Program-made: the position numbers and the translations under genes
Part shown: in pieces, positions 9,079 through 17,708 of the stretch
Layout of the letters: each line of letters begins with the position of its first letter
Numbering within the stretch: position 1 is the first letter of the stretch
NCBI GenBank assembly: GCA_947630805.1
Contig: CANRIV010000002.1
Location: 144,448-208,447 of the forward strand
DNA: 64,000 nucleotides
Direction: 5' to 3'
Source: an uncultured Lachnospiraceae bacterium
Lineage (GTDB): Bacteria > Bacillota > Clostridia > Lachnospirales > Lachnospiraceae
Notes under the pieces: model-generated
Told to the model about the DNA's origin: nothing
The model's database searches: none
Seen by the model: only the letters and a program-made list of their open reading frames with translations

Positions 9079-9714
9079 GTGAAAACTTTTTTAGAGCCCT
9101 TAACTCCCGAGGAAGAGAAGGCGTTTGTAGAAAGATATCAGAAAGGGGACGAAAAAGCAAAGGACATACTCATTGAGCGCAATTTAAGACTGGTAGCGCA
9201 TATTGCAAAAAAATATTACAGTGAGAATAGAGAGAGTGAAGATTTAATATCGATTGGAATTATAGGATTGATTAAAGCGGTTAATACTTATAACCCCACA
9301 AAGGGAAACCGACTTGTCACATATGCTTCCAAGTGTATAGAAAATGAACTTTTAATGATGCTCCGGGGAGAGAAGAAGAAAAACAGGGAAATATCGTTAA
9401 ACGAGCCCATTGGTATGGATAAAGAAGGAAATACAATCAGTTTAATTGATGTCATTGAAAATGATGAGCCTGATGCGTTGAAGCGCATGGAAAATGCAGA
9501 AGATGTGACCCGGGTAAAACAATATGTGGAGGGAATTTTAACGCCTAGAGAAAGAGAGATTATTATAAAGAGATATGGTCTGGATGGAAATGAACCATTG
9601 ACGCAGAAAAAAGTGGGAGCTTTTATGGGAATTTCCCGAAGCTATGTCAGCAGAATTGAAAAAAAAGCATTGCACAAATTAAAAAAAGCTTTTGACAATT
9701 CATACAAAGTGTGA
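9079..9714 (+). CDS. sigK: Sporulation RNA polymerase sigma factor SigK-like, no pro-sequence
   Basis: A 211-residue sigma-70 family protein. Region 2 is visible as ERNLRLVAHIAKKYY and EDLISIGIIGLIKAVNTY, followed by CIENELLMMLR. Region 4 is LTPREREIIIKRYGLDG with the helix-turn-helix KKVGAFMGISRSYVSRIEKKAL. The start is chosen at GTG 9079, 8 bp after AGAGG; a GTG at 9070 is an alternative. Either way the protein begins next to the conserved LTPEEE segment, so it lacks the membrane-anchoring pro-sequence of B. subtilis SigK. The gene is uninterrupted, with no skin-type element. SigK drives late mother-cell genes; the exact sigma class is inferred from family resemblance. Confidence 0.82.
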   Translation: MKTFLEPLTPEEEKAFVERYQKGDEKAKDILIERNLRLVAHIAKKYYSENRESEDLISIGIIGLIKAVNTYNPTKGNRLVTYASKCIENELLMMLRGEKKKNREISLNEPIGMDKEGNTISLIDVIENDEPDALKRMENAEDVTRVKQYVEGILTPREREIIIKRYGLDGNEPLTQKKVGAFMGISRSYVSRIEKKALHKLKKAFDNSYKV

Positions 9715-9761
9715 TATATTGTTGATACAAACAATATGTGAATATACAAAAGGGGAAATAA

Positions 9762-11285
9762 ATGGTATGTAAAATAAATTGTGCCACGATTACAGGGCTT
9801 GAAGTTGTGCCTGTTGTAGTGGAAACGGATATTTGTAATGGCCTGCCATCTTTTGATATGGTAGGTCTTTTAGCGTCTGATGTCAGGGAATCCAGACAGA
9901 GAGTGCGCACTGCATTAAAAAATTCAGGATTTGATCTTCCGCCAAAGAAAATCACAATTAGTTTTTCCCCGGGAAATGTACGAAAAACAGGAACACATTT
10001 TGATCTTTCTATCGCAGTCTCTATTTTGAAGATTTTAAACATTATAGAAAGCGGATTAGAGGATAAAATGTTTATCGGAGAACTCAGTCTGAATGGAGAA
10101 GTACTTCCCGTAAACGGTGTTCTTCCGATTGTTTTGAGTGCGGTTGATAGCGGAGTCCGCGAGTGTTTTGTCCCTGCAGAAAACGTAGAAGAGTGTAGTT
10201 TTGTTCAGGGAATCCGGATGATTGGCGTAGAGAGATTGAATCAACTTGTCCGTCTGCTCTCTACGGGAGATTACAGAGAAATTCCGTTTCAAAAAAATAA
10301 AGAAGTGAGCGAAAATATTTTTCCGGAAGATTCTGATTCTGAAAAATATGATTTTAAATGGATTGCAGGACAGATTCCGGCAAGAAAAGCGGCAGAAATC
10401 AGTGCAGCAGGAAAACACAATCTATTAATGGTAGGACCGCCCGGTACCGGTAAATCTGTGTTGGCGAAAGCCTTTTCTACCATACTCCCGAAAATGAGTC
10501 CGGAAGAGGCGATTGAGATATCAAAAATACAGAGTATTGTGGGAAATTTAAATGGAGGTAAAATCAGAAGGCCGTTTAGAAGTCCGCATCATACAGTCAC
10601 CCTTCCTGCTATGACCGGCGGAGGAATGAATCCTAAGCCGGGAGAAATTACATTAGCACATGGCGGTGTACTGTATCTGGACGAGCTGCCGGAATTTTCA
10701 GGAAAAGTAATGGAGAGTCTGAGGCAGCCGTTAGAAGAACGCAAGATATCTGTAGCGAGAACAGGAGGAAAATATGTATTTCCTGCAGATTTTATTTTGA
10801 TTGCTGCGATGAATCCCTGTCGATGCGGCTACTATCCCAATCGAAACCGATGCCGCTGTACAGAGTATGAGGTAAGAAAATATACAGAAAAAATCAGTGG
10901 ACCAATCATAGACCGCATGGATTTATGTGTTTATTTAAAGGCTGTAGATTATACAGATTTGGGAGAGAGGCAGGAGCAGGAAAGTTCCGAACAAATCAGA
11001 GAAAGAGTAAACGCTGCCGTGGAGGTGCAGAGAGAACGTTATCAGAAAGAGTCTGTTTTATACAATGGACAGCTGGAAGGACAAAAAATTATAGAATATT
11101 GTCATTTAAATAAGAAAGAACAGGAAATGGCAGAACAGATTTATAATAAGATGCAGCTCAGTGTCCGGTCTTATGAAAAATTATTAAAAGTAGCGAGAAC
11201 AATCGCTGATTTAAAACAGAAAAAAGACATCAATACGGAAGATATTGCAGAGGCATTAAGCTTTAAAGCGAGAATCGTGAGATAA
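9762..11285 (+). CDS. YifB/ComM family Mg chelatase-like AAA+ ATPase
   Basis: A 507-residue protein with three parts: an N-terminal Lon-protease-like fold (about 1-180), an AAA+ module with Walker A GPPGTGKSV near residue 225 and Walker B VLYLDELPEF near 302, and a C-terminal Mg chelatase-like domain. The cysteine-rich NPCRCGYYPNRNRCRC segment is typical. ComM homologues are hexameric helicases that help branch migration during natural transformation. The adjacent dprA gene, which loads RecA on incoming DNA, fits that role. The start follows AAAAGGGG. Confidence 0.92.
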   Translation: MVCKINCATITGLEVVPVVVETDICNGLPSFDMVGLLASDVRESRQRVRTALKNSGFDLPPKKITISFSPGNVRKTGTHFDLSIAVSILKILNIIESGLEDKMFIGELSLNGEVLPVNGVLPIVLSAVDSGVRECFVPAENVEECSFVQGIRMIGVERLNQLVRLLSTGDYREIPFQKNKEVSENIFPEDSDSEKYDFKWIAGQIPARKAAEISAAGKHNLLMVGPPGTGKSVLAKAFSTILPKMSPEEAIEISKIQSIVGNLNGGKIRRPFRSPHHTVTLPAMTGGGMNPKPGEITLAHGGVLYLDELPEFSGKVMESLRQPLEERKISVARTGGKYVFPADFILIAAMNPCRCGYYPNRNRCRCTEYEVRKYTEKISGPIIDRMDLCVYLKAVDYTDLGERQEQESSEQIRERVNAAVEVQRERYQKESVLYNGQLEGQKIIEYCHLNKKEQEMAEQIYNKMQLSVRSYEKLLKVARTIADLKQKKDINTEDIAEALSFKARIVR

Positions 11286-11306
11286 AAGGAAGCGGAAGCA
11301 AGAAAT

Positions 11307-12395
11307 ATGACGGATAGAGAATGTTGGGCATGGATATCAAAAATAGAAGGAATTTATCAGCAAAAAATAACGAAATTACTAAAAATTTTTGGGGGAATCC
11401 GTAATTTGTATCAGGCAGAGACATCTGAATTGATGCTTCGTGCCGGAATGTCAAAGAGGGAAGCAGAGAACATGGTCAGCACAAGAAAAAACTTTGTTCC
11501 AGAGGAGTTTTTTTATCTGTTGGAACAAAAGAAGATTCATTTTGTGTGCCAGAGCGATACTGAATTTCCTTCCAAACTGCGTCCCTTTTCCTACAGTCCT
11601 TATTATCTTTTTTATAAGGGAAGACTGCCGGATGAAAATATTCCGGCGGTGGCAATGGTGGGGGCGAGAGCCTGTACGGATTACGGAAGAAAAACTGCTA
11701 CGAAAATTTCCACCTATCTCTCTCAAAGAGGAATACAAATTATTAGTGGAATGGCGAGAGGAATCGATACATATAGTCAATTAGGAGCGATTAAAGGTGG
11801 AACGCCTACTTTTGCAGTGCTGGGCTGTGGGGCAGACTTGTGCTATCCCGCAGAAAACATAGAACTGTATGAAAAAATCTGTAGTAATGGAGGAATTTTA
11901 TCTGAATATCCACCGGAAACAAAACCTTTGGCATGGCATTTTCCCCAAAGAAACAGAATTATCAGTGGATTGGCAGATAAAATAATTATTGTGGAAGCCA
12001 GAGAGAACAGTGGCTCTTTAATTACGGCAGAATGGGCGTTGGAACAGGGAAAGGATATTATGGCTGTTCCCGGAAAACTGGGAGATTGTGCCAGTATGGG
12101 ATGCAACAGACTTATCAGGGCGGGAGCCGATATTGTGACATCGCCGGAAGATATCTTAGAAGATTTTAAATACGTAGTATTTAAGGAGGAAAGTGAGAGC
12201 AACGCAGGAGAAAAAACACTTGAAAAAGATTTTTTCATGGTGTATAGTGAGTTAAGTTTACAGTCCAAAAATATATACGAGTTGTTGGAGGCTACAGGGC
12301 TGGAATATGAAAGACTTGTTAATGTTCTGCTGCAGCTTCAGTTGCAGGGGTTTGTAGAACAGACAGCAGAAAATTGTTATATAAGAATAAAATGA
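11307..12395 (+). CDS. dprA: DNA-processing protein DprA
   Basis: A 362-residue protein that binds single-stranded DNA and loads RecA in transformation. It has an N-terminal helical SAM-like part (about 1-70), then an extended Rossmann fold with GARACTDYG, SGMARGIDTYSQLGA, PQRNRIISGLAD and NSGSLITAEWALEQG, then a C-terminal winged-helix segment (about 300-362). It lies 21 bp after the YifB gene and just before topA, a conserved Firmicutes order. Confidence 0.95.
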   Translation: MTDRECWAWISKIEGIYQQKITKLLKIFGGIRNLYQAETSELMLRAGMSKREAENMVSTRKNFVPEEFFYLLEQKKIHFVCQSDTEFPSKLRPFSYSPYYLFYKGRLPDENIPAVAMVGARACTDYGRKTATKISTYLSQRGIQIISGMARGIDTYSQLGAIKGGTPTFAVLGCGADLCYPAENIELYEKICSNGGILSEYPPETKPLAWHFPQRNRIISGLADKIIIVEARENSGSLITAEWALEQGKDIMAVPGKLGDCASMGCNRLIRAGADIVTSPEDILEDFKYVVFKEESESNAGEKTLEKDFFMVYSELSLQSKNIYELLEATGLEYERLVNVLLQLQLQGFVEQTAENCYIRIK

Positions 12396-12426
12396 AAACA
12401 TGGACAAACTGTCAAAGGAGATGTTT

Positions 12427-14502
12427 ATGGCAAAATATCTTGTAATTGTGGAATCACCCGCAAAGGTAAAAACTATAAAAAAATTTCTCGGGTCAAATTA
12501 TGAAGTAGTGGCTTCCAATGGACATGTGAGAGATCTTCCAAAAAGTACTATGGGAATTGACATTGAACATGACTATGAGCCTAAATATATTACAATACGG
12601 GGAAAAGGAGATAAACTGGCAGAACTGCGACGCTGCGTAAAAAGAGCTGATAAAGTATTTCTGGCGACTGACCCGGATCGGGAAGGTGAAGCCATTTCCT
12701 GGCATCTTGCAAATTCGCTAAAATTAGATAAGAAAAAAACATCCAGAATTACATTTAATGAAATTACAAAATCTGCAGTGAAAGAATCTTTAAAAAATCC
12801 TCGGGAAATTGATATGAATCTTGTAGATTCCCAACAGGCAAGAAGAGTAATTGACAGAATGGTAGGATATAGTATCAGTCCTCTTTTATGGATGAAAATC
12901 AAACGGGGATTGAGTGCAGGAAGAGTACAGTCTGTTGCTTTACGGATGTTGTGTGATAGAGAGGAAGAAATCAATGCCTTTATTCCAAAAGAATATTGGG
13001 ATATGGATGTCGTTTTGAAATATAAAAATAAAGAGTTTGCTGCAAATTTTTATGGGGATAAAAAAGGAAAAATCGAAATTAGCGGAAAGCAGCAGTTGGA
13101 CAATATTATCGGTGAATTACAGGGATGTGACTTTACGGTAAAGAATGTCAAAAAAGGCAGCAGGACCAGAAAAGCTCCAATTCCTTTTACGACAAGTACT
13201 TTACAGCAGGAAGCATCAAAGGCGCTCAATTTTTCCACGCAGAAAACAATGCGTATTGCCCAGCAGTTATATGAGGGCGTAGACATTAAAGAAAGAGGAA
13301 GCGTAGGCTTAATCACATATCTGCGTACAGATTCCACAAGAGTTTCTGAGACGGCAGAAGCCCAGGTAAAAGAATTTATTGAAAAAAATTATGGTCAGAC
13401 TTACATGACAAAAGAAATTAATGTAAAAACGACAGGGAAAAAGATTCAGGATGCGCATGAAGCTATCCGTCCGACAGATGTTACACTGATACCGGAGAAG
13501 GTAAAAGACCAGCTTCCAAGAGACCAATTTCGGCTATATCAGTTGATTTGGAGAAGATTTGTGGCAAGCCGTATGCAAAGTGCAGTATATGAGACGACAA
13601 ATGTGGCGATAGAAGCAGGAAATTATGTATTTCATGCTTCTACATCCAGACTGGATTTTGACGGCTTTATGAAAATATATACAGAGAGTGACAATGAGAA
13701 GGTGGTCACAAACAATGCAATCGCAAAATTGGAAAAAGACGAAGTGCCGACTTTCGTAAAATTTGAAGAAAATCAGCATTTTACTCAGCCACCGGCACAT
13801 TTCACGGAAGCGGCACTGGTTAAGGCCATGGAGGAACAGGGAATCGGAAGACCAAGCACTTATGCTCCAACGATTACAACAATTATTGCAAGAAGATATG
13901 TCACAAGAGAAAAAAAGAATCTGTATGTTACGGAATTGGGAGAGGCAGTCAATAATGTGATGAAAACTGCCTTTAAGGTAATTATAAATACTGATTTTAC
14001 TGCAAATATGGAATCTCTTCTGGATGCTGTGGAAGAAGGTACGGTAGAGTGGAAAACAATTATCCGTAATTTTTACCCGGATTTGAATGAGATGGTCAAA
14101 GATGCAGAACAAAAATTAGAAAAAATTCATATAGCCGATGAAGAATCTGATGAAATTTGTGAAGAATGTGGCAGACGTATGGTAATTAAATACGGACCTC
14201 ATGGAAAATTTCTTGCATGTCCAGGATTTCCTGACTGTAAAAATACAAAACCATATTTGGAAAAAGCGGGAGTGCCATGTCCGAAATGCGGAAAAGATGT
14301 TATTCTTAGAAAAACGAAAAAAGGAAGAAGATATTTTGGCTGCATTGACAATCCGGATTGTGATTTCATGTCATGGCAGAAGCCTTCTACAGAAAAATGT
14401 CCAAAATGTGGTGGATATATGGTAGAAAAGGGAAATAAACTGGCCTGTGCAGATGTTGAATGTGGATATGTACAAAATAAAATACCGGAAAAGTCACTTT
14501 AA
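12427..14502 (+). CDS. topA: DNA topoisomerase I
   Basis: A 691-residue type IA topoisomerase that relaxes negative supercoils. The N-terminal TOPRIM domain begins KYLVIVESPAKVKTIKKFLG and carries ATDPDREGEAI. The catalytic tyrosine is in GLITYLRTDSTR near residue 298. The C-terminus holds three four-cysteine zinc ribbons, starting at CEECGRRM, CPKCGKDV and CPKCGGYM. The frame extends to 12400, but ATG 12427 sits 6 bp after AAAGGAG and is preferred. It follows dprA closely. Confidence 0.97.
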   Translation: MAKYLVIVESPAKVKTIKKFLGSNYEVVASNGHVRDLPKSTMGIDIEHDYEPKYITIRGKGDKLAELRRCVKRADKVFLATDPDREGEAISWHLANSLKLDKKKTSRITFNEITKSAVKESLKNPREIDMNLVDSQQARRVIDRMVGYSISPLLWMKIKRGLSAGRVQSVALRMLCDREEEINAFIPKEYWDMDVVLKYKNKEFAANFYGDKKGKIEISGKQQLDNIIGELQGCDFTVKNVKKGSRTRKAPIPFTTSTLQQEASKALNFSTQKTMRIAQQLYEGVDIKERGSVGLITYLRTDSTRVSETAEAQVKEFIEKNYGQTYMTKEINVKTTGKKIQDAHEAIRPTDVTLIPEKVKDQLPRDQFRLYQLIWRRFVASRMQSAVYETTNVAIEAGNYVFHASTSRLDFDGFMKIYTESDNEKVVTNNAIAKLEKDEVPTFVKFEENQHFTQPPAHFTEAALVKAMEEQGIGRPSTYAPTITTIIARRYVTREKKNLYVTELGEAVNNVMKTAFKVIINTDFTANMESLLDAVEEGTVEWKTIIRNFYPDLNEMVKDAEQKLEKIHIADEESDEICEECGRRMVIKYGPHGKFLACPGFPDCKNTKPYLEKAGVPCPKCGKDVILRKTKKGRRYFGCIDNPDCDFMSWQKPSTEKCPKCGGYMVEKGNKLACADVECGYVQNKIPEKSL

Positions 14503-14572
14503 AATAAAAAATATAAAACAGGGAAATATCTCTGTTGGCTGTTTGCGTTGGATTATTGATGACAAATAGGTA

Positions 14573-14601
14573 TTGCAACCTTCTTTTTTTTATGCTATGA
14601 T
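14573..14601 (+). promoter_or_regulatory. Vegetative promoter of rpsB-tsf
   Basis: TTGCAA (14573-14578), a 17-bp spacer, then TATGAT (14596-14601), a good SigA-type promoter. Transcription would start near 14608 and give a leader of about 145 nt before rpsB. Confidence 0.7.
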
Positions 14602-14620
14602 ATTTGGGCTGTATTAAACA

Positions 14621-14681
14621 CATCTGTGGAGTATCAGACCGGTGCCCTTGCTCGGGGTCGTCTGACACATAGAAGCAGATG
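14621..14681 (+). ncRNA. Structured mRNA leader of rpsB, putative S2 autoregulatory element
   Basis: Within the leader an outer stem CATCTG/CAGATG (14621-14626 with 14676-14681) encloses an inner stem TCAGAC/GTCTGA (14634-14639 with 14660-14665), with further GACC/GGTC pairing in its apex. Ribosomal protein operons are often controlled by such leaders. Whether S2 binds here is inference; covariation in relatives would decide. Confidence 0.45.
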
Positions 14682-14751
14682 GAAGAAACTGTATGTTCCA
14701 ATATTAGTTTATTGGAAATACAAATATTTAAAAACCAGGAGGGAAAAGAAA

Positions 14752-15516
14752 ATGAGCGTTATTTCAATGAAAAGTTTATTAGAAGCAGGTGTTCATTTTG
14801 GACATCAGACAAGAAGATGGAATCCTAAAATGGCTCCATACATCTACACAGAGAGAAATGGTATTTACATTATTGACTTACAGAAATCTGTGGGAAAAGT
14901 AGATGAAGCGTACAAGGCTGTAGCAGATATTGCAGCAGATGGCGGAACAGTTCTTTTTGTGGGAACAAAAAAACAGGCACAGGATGCTGTAAAAGAAGAA
15001 GCAGAGAGATGTGGCATGTATTATGTAAATGAAAGATGGTTAGGAGGCATGCTCACAAACTTCAAAACAATTCAATCAAGAATTAAAAGATTAAAAGATA
15101 TTGAGAAAATGTCAGAGGATGGAACATTTGATGTTCTGCCAAAGAAGGAAGTTGTCAATCTGAAAAAAGAATGGGACAAACTGGAGAAGAATCTGGGCGG
15201 TATCAAAAATATGAAAAAACTCCCAGATGCAATTTTTGTAGTTGATCCTAAAAAAGAAAGAATTTGTGTTCAGGAAGCACATGCGCTGGGTATTACTCTG
15301 ATTGGTATTGCAGATACAAACTGTGACCCTGAAGAATTAGATTATGTTATTCCGGGTAATGATGATGCTATCAGAGCTGTAAAACTGATTGTTTCAAAGA
15401 TGGCAGATGCTGTTATTGAAGCAAATCAGGGTGAGGAAATGCCGGTTGAATCTGTAAGTGAAGCAGAAGAGACGGAAGAAGCTCCTGTAGTAGAAGAAGA
15501 AACAGTAGAAGAATAA
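14752..15516 (+). CDS. rpsB: 30S ribosomal protein S2
   Basis: A 254-residue ribosomal protein. The N-terminus [20 protein letters not shown] is the S2 signature, followed by [26 protein letters not shown] and PDAIFVVDP. The C-terminus has an acidic Glu-rich tail. The frame is open back to 14626, but ATG 14752 follows AGGAGGG and matches the family start. It forms an operon with tsf, 74 bp downstream; a CCGGCA/TGCCGG stem lies in that gap. Confidence 0.98.
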   Translation: MSVISMKSLLEAGVHFGHQTRRWNPKMAPYIYTERNGIYIIDLQKSVGKVDEAYKAVADIAADGGTVLFVGTKKQAQDAVKEEAERCGMYYVNERWLGGMLTNFKTIQSRIKRLKDIEKMSEDGTFDVLPKKEVVNLKKEWDKLEKNLGGIKNMKKLPDAIFVVDPKKERICVQEAHALGITLIGIADTNCDPEELDYVIPGNDDAIRAVKLIVSKMADAVIEANQGEEMPVESVSEAEETEEAPVVEEETVEE

Positions 15517-15590
15517 TCAATGGAAGAAGCCGGCAGCGGTGTGATGATTGTATGCCGGAAGTATTGGGAAAGTTTAGGAGGAATCATATT

Positions 15591-16514
15591 ATGACAATCA
15601 CAGCAGCAATGGTAAAAGAATTAAGAGAATTAACAGGTGCTGGTGTTATGGCATGTAAAAATGCTCTAGTAGAGACAGATGGAAACCAGGAAGAAGCGAT
15701 TGAAGTTTTAAGAAAAAAAGGGGAAGCTTCTGCAGTTAAAAAAGCAGGAAGAATTGCGGCAGAAGGAATCGTCTACACTGCTGTAAAAGAGGGTAGAGCT
15801 GCAATCGTAGAAGTAAACTCAGAGACAGATTTTGTGGCAAAGAATGAAAAATTCCAGACATTTGTAGCAAATGTCGCAGATCAGATTTTAGATTCTGATG
15901 CAAAAGATGTAGATACTTTGATGACAGATACATGGAAACTGGATCCGGCAAAGACCGTAAAGGATGAGCTGGTATCTCAGATTGCTGTTATTGGAGAAAA
16001 CATGAATATCAGAAGATTTGAAAAATTGGTAACTGACGGCGTAGTTGTTTCTTATATTCACGGCGGCGGAAGAATCGGTGTTCTTGTGGAAGCAGATGCT
16101 CCAAAGGATGCTGCGGTAGAAGAGGCATTAAGAAATATTGCAATGCAGATTGCTGCATTGAATGCAAAGTTTATTTCAACAGATGAAATCAGTGCTGAAT
16201 ATATAGAACATGAAAAATCAATTCTAAAAGAACAGATTATGAATGATCCTAAGGAATCTCAGAAACCGGAGAAGGTTATTGAGGGTATGATTATGGGGCG
16301 TTTGAATAAGCAGTTCAAAGAAGTTTGTCTGTTAGATCAGGTATATGTAAAGGCAGAGGACGGAAAGCAGTCCGTGGCAAAATATTTAGAGCAGGTATCT
16401 AAAGCAGTAGGCGAGGCAATCACATTAAAGAAATTTGTCCGTTTTGAAACAGGAGAAGGTCTTGAGAAAAAAGAAGAAAATTTTGCTGAAGAAGTAGCCG
16501 CACAGATGAAATAG
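15591..16514 (+). CDS. tsf: Translation elongation factor Ts
   Basis: The nucleotide exchange factor for EF-Tu, 307 residues. It starts TITAAMVKELRELTGAGVM with CKNALVET, then the IAAEGIV and VNSETDFVA signatures. The start at 15591 follows AGGAGG; upstream in-frame codons from 15552 are not used in the family. Its last codons and terminator are duplicated as a 77-bp direct repeat 1.1 kb downstream. pyrH, the usual next gene, lies about 35 kb further on. Confidence 0.98.
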   Translation: MTITAAMVKELRELTGAGVMACKNALVETDGNQEEAIEVLRKKGEASAVKKAGRIAAEGIVYTAVKEGRAAIVEVNSETDFVAKNEKFQTFVANVADQILDSDAKDVDTLMTDTWKLDPAKTVKDELVSQIAVIGENMNIRRFEKLVTDGVVVSYIHGGGRIGVLVEADAPKDAAVEEALRNIAMQIAALNAKFISTDEISAEYIEHEKSILKEQIMNDPKESQKPEKVIEGMIMGRLNKQFKEVCLLDQVYVKAEDGKQSVAKYLEQVSKAVGEAITLKKFVRFETGEGLEKKEENFAEEVAAQMK

Positions 16515-16579
16515 ATCATCACATATAAGAAACTGATAGAAACGCTGGAAACATCAATGTTCCCAGCGTTTTTTCGATT
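16503..16579 (+). repeat. 77-bp direct repeat, copy 1 (tsf 3' end and terminator)
   Basis: Covers the last codons of tsf, its stop, and the terminator. It matches 17617-17693 at 75 of 77 positions. The two copies enclose a 1.04 kb segment with phd-doc. Such a target-site copy that restores the end of a conserved gene is typical of site-specific integration, but no integrase is seen in the segment. Confidence 0.9.
16541..16574 (+). terminator. Intrinsic terminator of rpsB-tsf
   Basis: A 13-bp stem with one mismatch (AACGCTGG... with ...CCAGCGTT), a 4-nt loop and a run of six T. It ends the rpsB-tsf transcript. An identical copy lies at 17655-17688 in the second direct repeat. Confidence 0.9.
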
Positions 16580-16769
16580 ATTTGTCAAGAGTGGGGGGTA
16601 AAGTTTGGATTGGCATCGGAAGATGATAGTGGACAGAAGGATGCAGATAAAGAGAAATTGGAAAATAAATCTTTTACAGTTTGTACAAGATGAATTATCG
16701 TATATGGTCTGTGTAATACAGATTAATGATATGGAAAAAAGTAATCAGATAAAATTTGATGTCAATAGG

Positions 16770-16798
16770 TTGAATTTATCCTATAATTTGCGTATACT
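16770..16798 (+). promoter_or_regulatory. Promoter of phd-doc
   Basis: TTGAAT (16770-16775), a 17-bp spacer and TATACT (16793-16798). It is 30 bp before the antitoxin start, which has AGGAGGT. The rest of the 313-bp gap after tsf holds only the terminator and AT-rich sequence; an open stretch at about 16,580-16,690 with no start codon may be a decayed coding remnant. Confidence 0.65.
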
Positions 16799-16827
16799 AT
16801 AAGTACAAATGTTAGGAGGTATTCACA

Positions 16828-17070
16828 ATGACAATTGATACAAATACAATGGTTTCCATTACAGAGGCAAATCAGAATTTTTCTAAAGTAGCAAGATTAG
16901 TTGATGAGCATGGTACAGCGGTTATACTAAAAAACAATGTTCCAAGATATCTTGTGATTGATTTTAGTAGGGCTGAAGAGGATTCTGTTGCTTCCGATGA
17001 AGATGTTTTAAGCATTTCAAAAAGGCTGATAGCACAGAATAGAAAAGCGTATGAGGTGCTTGCCAAATGA
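16828..17070 (+). CDS. Phd/YefM family antitoxin
   Basis: An 80-residue antitoxin. The N-terminal Phd/YefM DNA-binding fold is visible as VSITEANQNFSKVARLVDEHG, followed by AVILKNNVPRYLVIDF. The C-terminal part (about 55-80) would wrap the toxin. It overlaps the doc gene by 4 bp (ATGA), so the two are translationally coupled. Antitoxins of this family repress their own promoter. Confidence 0.9.
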   Translation: MTIDTNTMVSITEANQNFSKVARLVDEHGTAVILKNNVPRYLVIDFSRAEEDSVASDEDVLSISKRLIAQNRKAYEVLAK

Positions 17071-17444
17071 TAAAACTTACAAAAGAACAGGTGTTGATGT
17101 TGCATTCACAATTGATTGATGCTACCGGTGGCAGTGATGGAATTAGAGATGTGGGGTTACTTGAATCAGCATTGAAAAGTCCATTTCAGTCTTATGGTGG
17201 AGAAGAAATATATCCAAGCATTCAGGCAAAGGCAGCGAGGCTCTGTTATGGTTTAGTAAAAAATCATGCAATGGTAGATGGCAATAAAAGAATAGGTGCT
17301 CATGCAATGTTGGTTTTTCTAGCAATCAATGGATATGAATTAGAGTATACACAAGATGAATTGTCGAATTTGATTCTTGATGTGGCATCAGATGAGGCAG
17401 ACTATGAGGACATATTGCAATGGCTGTTGGAACATCAATTATAA
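17067..17444 (+). CDS. doc: Doc-type toxin (Fic family)
   Basis: A 125-residue toxin. In the studied phage P1 system Doc phosphorylates EF-Tu with its Fic fold and stops translation. The active-site loop is HAMVDGNKR at about residues 67-75, matching the Fic/Doc pattern H-x3-D-G-N-K-R, so it appears intact. It begins LTKEQVLMLHSQLIDATGGS, the usual Doc start. Together with the antitoxin it forms a complete module inserted directly after tsf; its proposed target EF-Tu is the partner of the tsf product, which may be coincidence. Confidence 0.92.
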   Translation: MIKLTKEQVLMLHSQLIDATGGSDGIRDVGLLESALKSPFQSYGGEEIYPSIQAKAARLCYGLVKNHAMVDGNKRIGAHAMLVFLAINGYELEYTQDELSNLILDVASDEADYEDILQWLLEHQL

Positions 17445-17447
17445 TTT

Positions 17448-17553
17448 TGACCAATTATCAATCAGCCTGACCAACTTTTCTATTTGACCAATTTTGATAG
17501 AAGAATACGGATGAAAAATAGAATAAATATTCCTGGCCAATTGAAAAGTTGGT
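17448..17553. repeat. TGACCAA repeats and inverted repeat after doc
   Basis: TGACCAA occurs at 17448, 17468 and 17485 in the same orientation. A segment GACCAACTTTTC (from 17469) is mirrored by GAAAAGTTGGTT about 70 bp later. The block lies just inside the right-hand 77-bp repeat. It could be a protein-binding array of the inserted element or a decayed end. No U-tract terminator is formed. Confidence 0.4.
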
Positions 17554-17616
17554 TAAAGAATTTTTAAAGGTCCCATAAGCACCATAAATAAAGCGTTTTA
17601 TGAAAAGTTCGCATAC

Positions 17617-17693
17617 CAGATGAAATAAATCATCACATATAAGGAACTGATAGAAACGCTGGAAACATCAATGTTCCCAGCGTTTTTTCGATT
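17617..17693 (+). repeat. 77-bp direct repeat, copy 2
   Basis: Second copy of the tsf 3' end and terminator (75 of 77 identical to 16503-16579). It includes a complete terminator (17655-17688) that would stop transcription from phd-doc, so the copy is also functional as the terminator of the inserted module. Confidence 0.9.
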
Positions 17694-17708
17694 TTGGAGA
17701 TATTATAA

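Noticed and set aside
14514..14535. Hairpin AACAGGGA/TCTCTGTT after topA as a terminator
   Set aside because: The stem is short with a wobble and no run of T follows; too weak to list.
16605..16802. A 65-codon frame between tsf and the antitoxin
   Set aside because: It has no ribosome binding site and no recognisable motif, and it runs through the phd promoter.
17448..17491. TGACCAA repeats as a CRISPR array or iterons of an origin
   Set aside because: Units are 7 bp with uneven spacing, and no cas or replication gene is nearby.
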